Made by a program: the position numbers and the translations under genes. 8,668 nucleotides of DNA from Verrucomicrobiota bacterium (GTDB lineage: Bacteria; Verrucomicrobiota; Verrucomicrobiia; Limisphaerales; SXQI01): contig WBXJ01000125.1 of assembly GCA_008933045.1 (NCBI GenBank), forward strand, positions 1 to 8,668, given 5' to 3'. Position 1 is the stretch's first letter, and every line of letters starts with the position of its first letter. Shown here piece by piece: positions 1-6,000 of the stretch. The notes under the pieces were generated by a model. That model worked only from the letters and a program-made list of their open reading frames with translations. It searched no databases and was not told the DNA's origin.

Positions 1-978
1 ACCGTTTTCACCACGCAGCGACCTGATTTCAATGAGTTGATTCATCCGTCCAACCCAGAATCCGCAGCACGCGCCAAACGACTGCGTGAAGTCTACAAGA
101 TTGACCCGGAGTTCATGCAAAAAGTAGACACCCTGTACGGGCCGCTCGAGTGGAGGCTTCCTGATGGTCACGCAATTTACTGGGCGACGCTGGGTCTGGA
201 GAAAACGGCCAAAGAAACACTCAAGAAGGAAGACTTCATTACTCTGAGACGGATTATTTTCCAGTCGCTGCAACTAGCTTTTCATCGAGGAAAATTGATC
301 TATTCCAAGAATGGGGATCGCTCTAGTTTTGTGTATGGACCGAACCTTGAGATCGTCAAACAGGCCAGCGACGCCTACGAGGAAATGGCGGACTTAGAAA
401 CGGATAAAAACCAGCATATCCTCACCGGCCACCGCAACTTCTTGGGAACCGCCGTCTACTTCCTCTATACCCATAACCGCATGAGCGCGGCCAAGAAATG
501 GTTTGATTACTTAAAGCAGAAATATCCTGTCGAGACCGCGAAATTTATCGATTTGGAATCGTATGCATTAGCTCGGGTAACAGAAGATGTGGGTGAAAAC
601 GATCCCAATCGCGTCCAAGCAATCTTGGAAGGCATGTTAGAAACCTCGTTGGTACAATACGCGATGGACGATGACGAGCAGGGCCTAGGTTTCGAACTGT
701 TCGCCCGGAAAATTTGGAAGAGGTATGCCGATGCGATCACTGATCCTTCGAGTCAGAAACGAGTGGCACTGCCACCCATCGAACAAATTAAGAAGCTGGT
801 ATTGGAACGCGTCCTCAGTCCGGATTTCGGACTCGATCCGATCCTCATCGCTCAACTTCGCACGAAACTCAACTTGCCTCCTCCAAGTAGCGAACCGGCC
901 CCCATAGCCCTGGCACCGGAGAATTCATCAGGAAAAACTAATGCCTTGGGCACTAACTCGCCCGCATTGAAGCCTTAG
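1..978 (+). CDS. Conserved hypothetical protein, 3' part (5' end outside window)
   Basis: The reading frame is open from base 1, so the gene begins upstream; 325 residues are visible and end at TAG (976-978). No ATG begins this frame near base 37, and the codons before the TTG there read as normal protein. The product looks soluble and mostly alpha-helical, with no signal peptide or membrane segment in the visible part. A conserved-looking stretch at visible residues 46-62 (YGPLEWRLPDGHAIYWA) and helical pairs such as HNRMSAAKKWFDYLKQKYP suggest a repeat-type helical solenoid, but I cannot assign TPRs with confidence. The last 36 or so residues are rich in Pro, Ser and Ala and are probably disordered. 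From memory, similar proteins recur in Verrucomicrobiota without known function. It converges on the oxidoreductase gene with a 9-bp gap. Coding status is well supported; function is unknown. Confidence 0.85.
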   Translation, partial: TVFTTQRPDFNELIHPSNPESAARAKRLREVYKIDPEFMQKVDTLYGPLEWRLPDGHAIYWATLGLEKTAKETLKKEDFITLRRIIFQSLQLAFHRGKLIYSKNGDRSSFVYGPNLEIVKQASDAYEEMADLETDKNQHILTGHRNFLGTAVYFLYTHNRMSAAKKWFDYLKQKYPVETAKFIDLESYALARVTEDVGENDPNRVQAILEGMLETSLVQYAMDDDEQGLGFELFARKIWKRYADAITDPSSQKRVALPPIEQIKKLVLERVLSPDFGLDPILIAQLRTKLNLPPPSSEPAPIALAPENSSGKTNALGTNSPALKP

Positions 979-987
979 AGTGCAGGC

Positions 988-2268
988 TCACACCTTGGGT
1001 TCCCACCCTTTGCGATAGGCTCTTTTCCATAGCTTTTGCGCTTCGGGATTATTCAGAATGTGCCCCGTGTTGGGGTTCACATTGACGACGCTCTGTGTTT
1101 GCCAAGCGATGTTTCCTAAGTGACAGAGGAGCGTGCTTTTATGGCCTTCGGTGATTTCTGAGTTTAAAGCTGTGCCATTTCGTATCGCTCCAAAAAAATT
1201 CGCAATATGCACCTTTTCGCCACCTTCACCTGTAGTCTTGGAAACCTCTTTCCCTTTGTTGTCGTAGACTTTACCCCCGTTGCCGTCAATGGAGAGTGAC
1301 CCTCCATCACCGTAGAATGTGACAAACGAGGAAGATTCTTGCGCACGCAGATGACAGGAGCTCCCATCCCACAGCGCACCCTTTTTACCAAAATCGAAGG
1401 TTGTCACCGTGGTATCCGGTGTTTCTTGGTCATCATCAAAATGATAGCGCTGCCCCGTACAACTCACCCGAGTTGGATAATCAACCTCCAGTCCCCACCG
1501 GACCAAATCCAAGGCATGGATACCGTTGTTACCCAATTCACCGTTCCCCCAATGCCAACGCCAATGCCAGTTGTAATGAACGACGTTATCGAGGTAAGAC
1601 CGTTCCGGTGCGGGACCCTGCCAGAGATTGTAATCGAGATTTTTTGGAACGGGGACAACCTTTCCTTTGCCAATGCTGCCTCGGTTTGCGAGATACCACG
1701 ACCGAGCATAGCGAACTGGGCCTATCACACCCGCCTTCAATTGTGCCATGGCATCAATAACTCCAGGCCAACTCCTTCGTTGGTTCCCCATCTGAACTAT
1801 CCGTTGGTGTTGCCGGGCGGCTTTGACCATCATTTCCCCCTCCCAAGGATTATGGCTGCAGGGTTTTTCTACATAAACATGCTTACCCGCAGCGCAAGCC
1901 ATGATGGTAGCTGGGGCATGCCAATGGTTAGGTGCAGCAATAAAAACGGCATCCACATCCTTATCGTCCAATACAACCCGGATATCCTTTGTGCTGTGAG
2001 GCACGTTTGTTGTGCTGCCTGCCAGAGCCTTTTGCGCCCGGACGATACGTTCATCATCGATATCACACAACCAAGTCACTTCCACCCCGGGGAGTGCGAC
2101 GGCTGCGCGTGCAAGGTCTAAACCTCGCCCTAGTCCCATCACGGCCACACGTAACCGCCGGGCCGCACTCGGTAAGTCAACAGCGCGACTCTTTGCCGTG
2201 GTTGATAACAGTGTCGTTGCGAGCAGCGAAGTAGCGAGAAACTCTCTCCTAGGAAGGTTCATTGGCAT
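988..2268 (-). CDS. Gfo/Idh/MocA family oxidoreductase, Tat-exported
   Basis: The 426-residue protein is an NAD(P)-dependent oxidoreductase, probably acting on a sugar, inositol or related polyol in the periplasm. The N-terminus carries a twin-arginine signal (PRREFLATS, R7 R8), a hydrophobic stretch and a likely cleavage site near residue 29 (KSRA), so it would be exported folded with its cofactor. The Rossmann nucleotide-binding motif is GLGRG (45-49). The family EKP motif is at 134-136, with the cofactor-side Lys at 135, and the HxxxD-type motif NNGIHALD ends at D254. The C-terminal NPEAQKLWKRAYRKGWEP is typical of the large PVC branch of the family. Substrate cannot be read from sequence. 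Two ATGs are possible (2268 and 2262); neither has a clear Shine-Dalgarno sequence. The gene lies 35 bp downstream of rsmI on the same strand, with a perfect hairpin just before its start. Confidence 0.93.
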   Translation of the reverse strand: MPMNLPRREFLATSLLATTLLSTTAKSRAVDLPSAARRLRVAVMGLGRGLDLARAAVALPGVEVTWLCDIDDERIVRAQKALAGSTTNVPHSTKDIRVVLDDKDVDAVFIAAPNHWHAPATIMACAAGKHVYVEKPCSHNPWEGEMMVKAARQHQRIVQMGNQRRSWPGVIDAMAQLKAGVIGPVRYARSWYLANRGSIGKGKVVPVPKNLDYNLWQGPAPERSYLDNVVHYNWHWRWHWGNGELGNNGIHALDLVRWGLEVDYPTRVSCTGQRYHFDDDQETPDTTVTTFDFGKKGALWDGSSCHLRAQESSSFVTFYGDGGSLSIDGNGGKVYDNKGKEVSKTTGEGGEKVHIANFFGAIRNGTALNSEITEGHKSTLLCHLGNIAWQTQSVVNVNPNTGHILNNPEAQKLWKRAYRKGWEPKV

Positions 2269-2270
2269 GA

Positions 2271-2291
2271 CTCGAACTTATCGAGTTCGAG
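2271..2291 (-). promoter_or_regulatory. Perfect 8-bp inverted repeat abutting the oxidoreductase start
   Basis: CTCGAACT (2271-2278) and AGTTCGAG (2284-2291) are exact reverse complements separated by 5 bases. The structure sits in the 35-bp gap between rsmI and the oxidoreductase and ends two bases before its ATG. On the transcribed strand the run of T (opposite the A-run at 2292-2297) comes before the hairpin, not after it, so it does not fit an intrinsic terminator for rsmI. It may be an mRNA hairpin affecting ribosome access or a palindromic operator. The repeat is seen directly; its function is inferred. Confidence 0.5.
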
Positions 2292-2303
2292 AAAAAAGCC
2301 AAG

Positions 2304-3044
2304 TCAGGAAGATGCCGATTCTTCCCGCTTACTAGCAGACTTTTCTTGTGCATTCTCCGAAGCAATGATGACAACAAATTCACCTTTGAGCTTCCGTTCG
2401 GCGAATCGGAGTTTGAGTTCAGCGGGAGTCCCACGGACATATTCCTCGAACTTCTTAGTCAACTCACGAGCAAGAACGATTGAACGGGTTGGAACGATGT
2501 CTAATAACTCATCGATTAGTTTCTCGATCCGGAACGGTGACTCGTAAAGCACGAGTGAGGCATCGATGGACACAAATTGATTTAACACTTTCCGTCGTTG
2601 ACCAGATTTATGGGGCAGGAAACCGAGGAAAATAAATCGATCGGTGGCAAGACCGCTGGCGGTAAGTCCTGCAATCAAAGCACACGCGCCTGGGACAGAT
2701 TCCACGCGGAAACCCGCCGCCAAAGCGGATCGAACCACTCGTTCCCCTGGGTCACTAATCCCTGGGGAGCCAGCATCGGTGACGAGGGCGATTGTTTCCC
2801 CCCTCCCAAGCCGATCGATGATCTCCTGACTACGCTTCGCCTCATTGAAGCGAAAGTAGCTAATCATAGGTTTTTGAATTTGAAAATGGCGCAGGAGCTG
2901 CCCGGTGTGCCGAGTATCCTCCGCCGCCACAAGATCACAGTCCCGTAACACCCTGAGAGCACGCAAGGTGATGTCCTCAAGGTTGCCAATCGGAGTGGCA
3001 ACAAGGTAAAGCGTCCCGGGGGTTAGCAGTTTAGAATCGTCCAC
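2304..3044 (-). CDS. rsmI: 16S rRNA (cytidine(1402)-2'-O)-methyltransferase RsmI
   Basis: The 246-residue cytoplasmic enzyme uses SAM to 2'-O-methylate C1402 of 16S rRNA in the decoding centre. It has the tetrapyrrole-methylase fold and the family landmarks in order: GTLYLVATPIGNLEDIT (10-26), LVAAEDTRHT (38-47), VTDAGSPGISDPG (88-100), FLGFLPHK (139-146), LYESPFR (166-172), RELTKKFEE (193-201) and KGEFVVII (220-227). The tail after residue 228 is short and polar, so the protein lacks the roughly 40-residue C-terminal extension of E. coli RsmI (286 residues). The start is GTG; no in-frame ATG lies just upstream and no Shine-Dalgarno sequence precedes it. It heads a probable two-gene transcript with the oxidoreductase and is divergent from the small secreted-protein gene at 3208. 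Confidence 0.95.
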   Translation of the reverse strand: MDDSKLLTPGTLYLVATPIGNLEDITLRALRVLRDCDLVAAEDTRHTGQLLRHFQIQKPMISYFRFNEAKRSQEIIDRLGRGETIALVTDAGSPGISDPGERVVRSALAAGFRVESVPGACALIAGLTASGLATDRFIFLGFLPHKSGQRRKVLNQFVSIDASLVLYESPFRIEKLIDELLDIVPTRSIVLARELTKKFEEYVRGTPAELKLRFAERKLKGEFVVIIASENAQEKSASKREESASS

Positions 3045-3053
3045 GATCAGGTA

Positions 3054-3081
3054 ATTATGAACCCACTTGGATCAGGGTAAA
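3054..3081 (-). promoter_or_regulatory. Candidate sigma70-type promoter for rsmI
   Basis: On the minus strand TTTACC (3081-3076, 4 of 6 matches to the -35 consensus) is followed after 16 bp by CATAAT (3059-3054, 5 of 6 matches to the -10). Transcription would begin only a few bases before the GTG, giving a nearly leaderless mRNA, which agrees with the absence of a ribosome-binding site. This rests on consensus matching alone in a phylum whose promoters are poorly known. Confidence 0.3.
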
Positions 3082-3100
3082 CTTCAGATGCATATGTTGC

Positions 3101-3128
3101 TTGCAAAAGTGATGGATCGTAGTATAGT
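3101..3128 (+). promoter_or_regulatory. Candidate sigma70-type promoter for the small secreted-protein gene
   Basis: TTGCAA (3101-3106, 4 of 6 matches to the -35) and TATAGT (3123-3128, 5 of 6 matches to the -10) are 16 bp apart. Predicted transcription start is near 3135, leaving a leader of about 73 nt that contains the whole inverted repeat at 3140-3196. This placement also argues against translation starting at upstream in-frame codons such as TTG 3067 or ATG 3088, which lie before the promoter. Confidence 0.45.
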
Positions 3129-3139
3129 CCCGTCACTGC

Positions 3140-3196
3140 TTCCCTGTATCCAATTGTGGGGTTCGCAGATTGAAACACGACAAACAATACAGGGAA
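3140..3196 (+). promoter_or_regulatory. Leader hairpin masking the candidate ribosome-binding site
   Basis: TTCCCTGTAT (3140-3149) and ATACAGGGAA (3187-3196) are perfect 10-bp reverse complements separated by 37 bases. The right arm contains AGGGA, the only purine-rich ribosome-binding candidate before the ATG at 3208 (about 13 bases of spacing). If the stem forms, this site is paired. The 37-base loop may fold further: TTGT near 3154 can pair with ACAA near 3180. The repeat is directly visible; a regulatory role is inferred. Confidence 0.5.
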
Positions 3197-3207
3197 AAAC
3201 CAATCCT

Positions 3208-3528
3208 ATGAAGAAATATATCGCCATCCTCGCTGTAATCGTCTCTGCGGCATTCACGCTGAATGCAGCGGATGCCAAATCCATCACTGTTAGCGGTGAT
3301 GGCAAATGCGCTAAATGCGCTCTCAAACAGGCCGACAAATGCCAGAACGTAATTATTGCTGATGAAAAGGGCAAAAAAGTCACCTATTACCTGACCGGTG
3401 ACGTTAGCAAAGCGTTCCACTCCGACAATCTGTGCTCGGGTTCAAAAGCAGTTACCGCAACTGGCACTGCCACAGTGACTAATGGCAAGCACGAGTTAGC
3501 CGTGACCAAGATCGAAGCGAAGAAGTAA
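3208..3528 (+). CDS. Small secreted Cys-containing protein, DUF6370-like
   Basis: The 106-residue product starts with a Sec signal peptide (MKKYIAILAVIVSAAF...) and a likely cleavage site around residues 20-23 (LNAADA). The mature part has CAKC (C34, C37), then C45, H71 and C76, in the order CxxC-x7-C-x25-H-x4-C. A beta-rich ending follows (AVTATGTATVTNGKHELAVTKIE), with the look of the last strands of a small OB-like barrel. The pattern resembles proteins I know as DUF6370 in PVC and Bacteroidota genomes, but that is from memory. The four cysteines and the histidine could bind a metal or form two disulfides in the periplasm; no enzymatic motif is seen. ATG 3208 was chosen because it begins the signal peptide; the frame stays open for 47 codons upstream, but these overlap the promoter and leader. 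A strong terminator follows, so it is probably monocistronic. Confidence 0.85.
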   Translation: MKKYIAILAVIVSAAFTLNAADAKSITVSGDGKCAKCALKQADKCQNVIIADEKGKKVTYYLTGDVSKAFHSDNLCSGSKAVTATGTATVTNGKHELAVTKIEAKK

Positions 3529-3542
3529 TTTTTTGCGAAAAC

Positions 3543-3576
3543 AAAACGGGCTGGAGTAAAATCCAGCCCGTTTTTT
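3543..3576 (+). terminator. Strong Rho-independent terminator, usable in both directions
   Basis: CGGGCTGGA (3547-3555) pairs perfectly with TCCAGCCCG (3562-3570) around a 6-base loop, flanked by AAAA on the left and six T on the right (3571-3576). It ends the small secreted-protein transcript 15 bp after its stop. Read on the minus strand the same stem is followed by TTTTGTTTT, so it can also end transcription of the 32-residue protein gene that converges from 3614. Confidence 0.92.
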
Positions 3577-3613
3577 GTGCTGAAATCGGTTTTTAAAAAG
3601 CCGAAGAAGCGAA

Positions 3614-3712
3614 TCAAGCCTTGGTTGACTTGGTCGCGACGTTAACTTTTTTCCGCTTCAGATAAGCCACACGGCGGCGGCGCTTTTCGACCTTATTGTG
3701 TTGTTGTCCCAT
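3614..3712 (-). CDS. Very small, highly basic protein (32 aa)
   Basis: ATG at 3712-3710 opens a 32-codon frame ending in TGA (3616-3614). It encodes MGQQHNKVEKRRRRVAYL followed by KRKK and a polar Lys/Thr tail: 13 Lys or Arg against one Glu, no hydrophobic segment and no cysteine. From memory, proteins beginning MGQQ..NKV..RRRR..YL.RKK recur in PVC genomes, usually unannotated or hypothetical; this needs a search. The composition, like that of small ribosomal proteins, suggests binding to rRNA or other nucleic acid. The gene fits its surroundings: it ends 37 bp before a terminator that works in its direction, and its start is 49 bp from the divergent lipoprotein gene, leaving room for a promoter. 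No clear Shine-Dalgarno sequence precedes it. Shortness is the main reason for caution; the alternative is a chance frame. Confidence 0.72.
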   Translation of the reverse strand: MGQQHNKVEKRRRRVAYLKRKKVNVATKSTKA

Positions 3713-3761
3713 AACTACTTTACTTTACGGCGGTGGTTCTGTTTACTCTCGAATCTTTAAT

Positions 3762-4289
3762 ATGACCATCTTTCGGGTTCGAATCAACATCTTTTTGGGA
3801 TCGTTTCTCGCGTGTTTTCTCTTGGTAGCTTGCAAAACTACCGAACAGAAGAAACAGGGGAAGGAAGCTAGCACGATTCAGATTTTCCTCGAGAACGTCA
3901 ATTCAGCAGCGGAGAAACGCTTGATCACGGTTGGCGAGCGCATGAAAACGCAGGTCAACGTGGATCTTTCTCCCTTTGCGGACACGGCTGATCTCCTCAA
4001 CGCGACGGTTGTGGATATCGATGAGATGGGAGGATTCGGGATCCGATTAAACTTTAATGACCATGGCAAACTGGTGCTTGATACGGTCACCGCATCCTCC
4101 AAAGGAATGCGAATGCCAGTGTTGGTTGCATACACCCAAGTCCGCTGGCTAGGAGCTCCACGAATCAACCGAAGGATCACCGACGGATCGTTGGTGTTCA
4201 CTCCTGATTGCACTCGGCAGGAGGCAGAACGAATTGTCCGTGGACTCACCAACGTCATTCATAAGCTTTCAAAACCTTATGTATTCTAA
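3762..4289 (+). CDS. Lipoprotein with SecDF P1-head-like domain
   Basis: The 175-residue product has a basic N-terminus, a hydrophobic core and a lipobox LVAC with the lipidated cysteine at 24, followed by a polar linker (KTTEQKKQGKE). A coiled or helical stretch follows (about 38-62). Residues 80-168 resemble the periplasmic P1 head subdomain of SecD/SecDF: a beta strand (GFGIRLNFNDHGKLVL), a T....G..MPVLV strand, the hallmark-like GAPRINRRITDG (131-142), then TPDCTRQEAERIVRGL as the terminal helix. This reading is pattern-based; the protein has none of SecD's membrane helices. ATG 3762 was chosen because it starts the signal peptide; the frame continues upstream but would overlap the divergent small gene. 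Its 3' end overlaps the M23 gene by 11 bp, so the two are probably co-translated. Membrane placement, inner or outer, cannot be decided. Confidence 0.85.
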   Translation: MTIFRVRINIFLGSFLACFLLVACKTTEQKKQGKEASTIQIFLENVNSAAEKRLITVGERMKTQVNVDLSPFADTADLLNATVVDIDEMGGFGIRLNFNDHGKLVLDTVTASSKGMRMPVLVAYTQVRWLGAPRINRRITDGSLVFTPDCTRQEAERIVRGLTNVIHKLSKPYVF

Positions 4290-5301
4290 CTTCGCTCGGA
4301 CTTTCTGCGCTCTCAAGGTTTGGATTTTTGCCTGCTCGGTGGGCTACGCCCAAACCTTTGTGTTGCCCACGGCCAACAGGGCCTTGTTCGATCGCGGAGG
4401 TGAGGATCGCTACTTTGTCGGGACAGTAGGCAAACCGTGGACCAGCGGGACTTTCGGATGTGTTCGATCCGATGGTCGGCAGATCCATGAAGGATTGGAC
4501 ATCAAATGTCTCCAGCACGATCGCTCGGGGGAACCTCAAGACCCGATTTTCGCAACAGCCCATGGAACCGTGGTCTACATCAACGCCAAGCCGAGCCTCT
4601 CGAATTATGGTCGATACCTTATCGTGAGGCATCAGATTGATGGCCTAGAGATTTACTCTGTCTATGCACACCTCAGCGAGATTTCAAACAAACTGCGTGC
4701 TGGAAGTTCGGTTCGCCAAGGAGAAACCATCGCAAAAATGGGGAGAACTTCCAATACGCGGCAAAAGATATCAAAAGACCGCGCTCACCTACACTTCGAG
4801 TTGAACCTTTTCGTGAATGATAAGTTTCCCGCTTGGTACAAGCAAAACCTGCCCGGACAACGCAATGACCATGGAGCTTGGAACGGTCGCAACTTAATCG
4901 GACTGGATCCCAAAGCGATCCTGATGGATGAACAGCGTGAGGGATCGAATTTTAGTTTACGCAAGCATATCCAAACCCAACCCGAATTGTGCCGAATCTT
5001 AGTTCGGGGAGTAAGTTTCCCATTTTTGAAACGATACGCTGGGTTAATAAGGCGAAATCCGTTATCGGAACGGGAGGGAGTGCGGGCTTACGAAATTGCC
5101 CTCAATTTTAATGGTTTACCGATTGAGATTATCCCACGAGCCGCGTCTGAAATCGGAGGACTGCCGACCGGAAACACAGTCCTCAAAGTGAACAAAGTTG
5201 AACAAGAAAAAAACCCTTGCCGCAAGCTGCTAATCCTTCGAGGCAACCGTTGGGAACTCAGCACCACCGGACACCAATTGATCGACCTCCTGACCTACTA
5301 A
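4279..5301 (+). CDS. Secreted M23 (LytM/lysostaphin-type) metallopeptidase
   Basis: The 340-residue protein is a probable zinc endopeptidase that cuts peptide cross-links of murein in the periplasm. ATG 4279 gives a Sec signal (MYSNFARTFCALKVWIFA...) with a cleavage site near SVGYA-Q (after residue 24); the upstream alternative at 4234 would bury this signal. The catalytic domain spans about 40-185. Zinc ligands are H70 and D74 in HEGLDIK and H172 in HLHFE, with the first His of that motif at H170; YAHL supplies H131. FATAHGTVVYI and VRQGETIAKMGRT match the usual LytM strands. All key residues are present, so it should be an active enzyme rather than a degenerate activator such as EnvC. About 155 C-terminal residues (from near 185) are not recognised as a known wall-binding domain. 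It overlaps the lipoprotein gene by 11 bp and has no Shine-Dalgarno sequence of its own, which favours translational coupling. Confidence 0.92.
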   Translation: MYSNFARTFCALKVWIFACSVGYAQTFVLPTANRALFDRGGEDRYFVGTVGKPWTSGTFGCVRSDGRQIHEGLDIKCLQHDRSGEPQDPIFATAHGTVVYINAKPSLSNYGRYLIVRHQIDGLEIYSVYAHLSEISNKLRAGSSVRQGETIAKMGRTSNTRQKISKDRAHLHFELNLFVNDKFPAWYKQNLPGQRNDHGAWNGRNLIGLDPKAILMDEQREGSNFSLRKHIQTQPELCRILVRGVSFPFLKRYAGLIRRNPLSEREGVRAYEIALNFNGLPIEIIPRAASEIGGLPTGNTVLKVNKVEQEKNPCRKLLILRGNRWELSTTGHQLIDLLTY

Positions 5302-5385
5302 AATCCCAGCCGTTTTATCAGTTTACGTCCATCGTTTCATGGATTAAAAAGAGGATGCAGCAAAGTTTTTGGTTCGTCCCGTCTT

Positions 5386-6000
5386 ATGAGCGTAGAATAC
5401 ATCGAGCAAGTGTACAACAGCTACTCTGGGGTTTATGACTTCTTTTTTGGAAAGGTCTTCCAGAGCGGTCGTGAGCTGGGCCCTGAACTTTTGGCTCTCT
5501 CGGCGGACAATAAATTGCTTGAGGTCGGTGTGGGAACCGGACTTTCCCTTCCGTTGTTGCCTAGGAACGTAGAAATCACCGGTATTGATCTCTCCGAAAA
5601 GATGCTCGCCATCGCCAAAAAGCGAGCCGCAGATCTCAATCTCAAAAACGTCAAACTCCTAAAAATGGATGCGACGAAATTAGATTTTCCCGATCAATCT
5701 TTTGACCGTATTCTTGCTGCTTACTTTATTTCCACAGTGCCTGATCCCGTCAGCGTTGTGAAAGAGATGAAACGGGTCTGTAAATCGGGAGGTTACATTG
5801 TGTTTCTTAATCACTTTCAAAGTGAACACCCCATCATGGGGGCGATCGATAAACTCTACTCCCCATTGTGTTATCGCATCGGTTTCCGGACCGATTTGAA
5901 CCTCCGGAAATTGATGAAAGATACCGGTCTTGAAGTCGAAACCATCGAACCCGTCGGCATCCTCGGCCATTGGAAAGCGGTTCGTTGCGTCAACCCTTAG
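5386..6000 (+). CDS. pmtA: PmtA-type phosphatidylethanolamine N-methyltransferase
   Basis: The 204-residue class I SAM-dependent methyltransferase most resembles the short, soluble Rhodobacter-type PmtA, which methylates phosphatidylethanolamine stepwise towards phosphatidylcholine at the inner face of the membrane. Matching features are YSGVYDFFFGKVFQSGR (13-29), SAM motif I LLEVGVGTGLSLPLLP (44-59), GIDLS (66-70, ribose-binding acid D68), KMDATKLDFPDQSFD (93-107), ISTVPDP (115-121) and LNHF (141-144). The length agrees with the family. Lipid specificity, and how many methyl groups are added, is inferred from similarity; another small-molecule or quinone methyltransferase is less likely given the N-terminal match. 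There is no Shine-Dalgarno sequence before ATG 5386. The 84-bp gap after the M23 gene holds only a weak promoter candidate (TTTACG near 5324, TAAAAA 17 bp on), so it may have its own transcript or be read through from upstream. Confidence 0.85.
   Translation: MSVEYIEQVYNSYSGVYDFFFGKVFQSGRELGPELLALSADNKLLEVGVGTGLSLPLLPRNVEITGIDLSEKMLAIAKKRAADLNLKNVKLLKMDATKLDFPDQSFDRILAAYFISTVPDPVSVVKEMKRVCKSGGYIVFLNHFQSEHPIMGAIDKLYSPLCYRIGFRTDLNLRKLMKDTGLEVETIEPVGILGHWKAVRCVNP

Noticed and set aside
979..1012. Possible terminator between the first gene and the oxidoreductase
   Set aside because: The 9-bp gap holds no stem, and the GGGT/ACCC pairing just inside the oxidoreductase end is only 4 bp with no T-run.
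1339..2121. Long open frame of 260 codons on the plus strand
   Set aside because: It lies opposite the well-supported Gfo/Idh/MocA gene, and its translation has no recognisable domain and a composition typical of an antisense shadow.
3067..3207. In-frame N-terminal extension of the small secreted protein
   Set aside because: It would place the signal peptide inside the protein and overlaps the predicted promoter and leader hairpin.
4234..4278. Earlier start for the M23 peptidase
   Set aside because: It would put 15 polar residues before the signal peptide and deepen the overlap with the lipoprotein gene; ATG 4279 gives a normal Sec signal.
5302..5385. Promoter upstream of pmtA (TTTACG, 17 bp, TAAAAA)
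   Set aside because: Both boxes are weak matches in A/T-rich sequence, so it is mentioned under the gene but not called.
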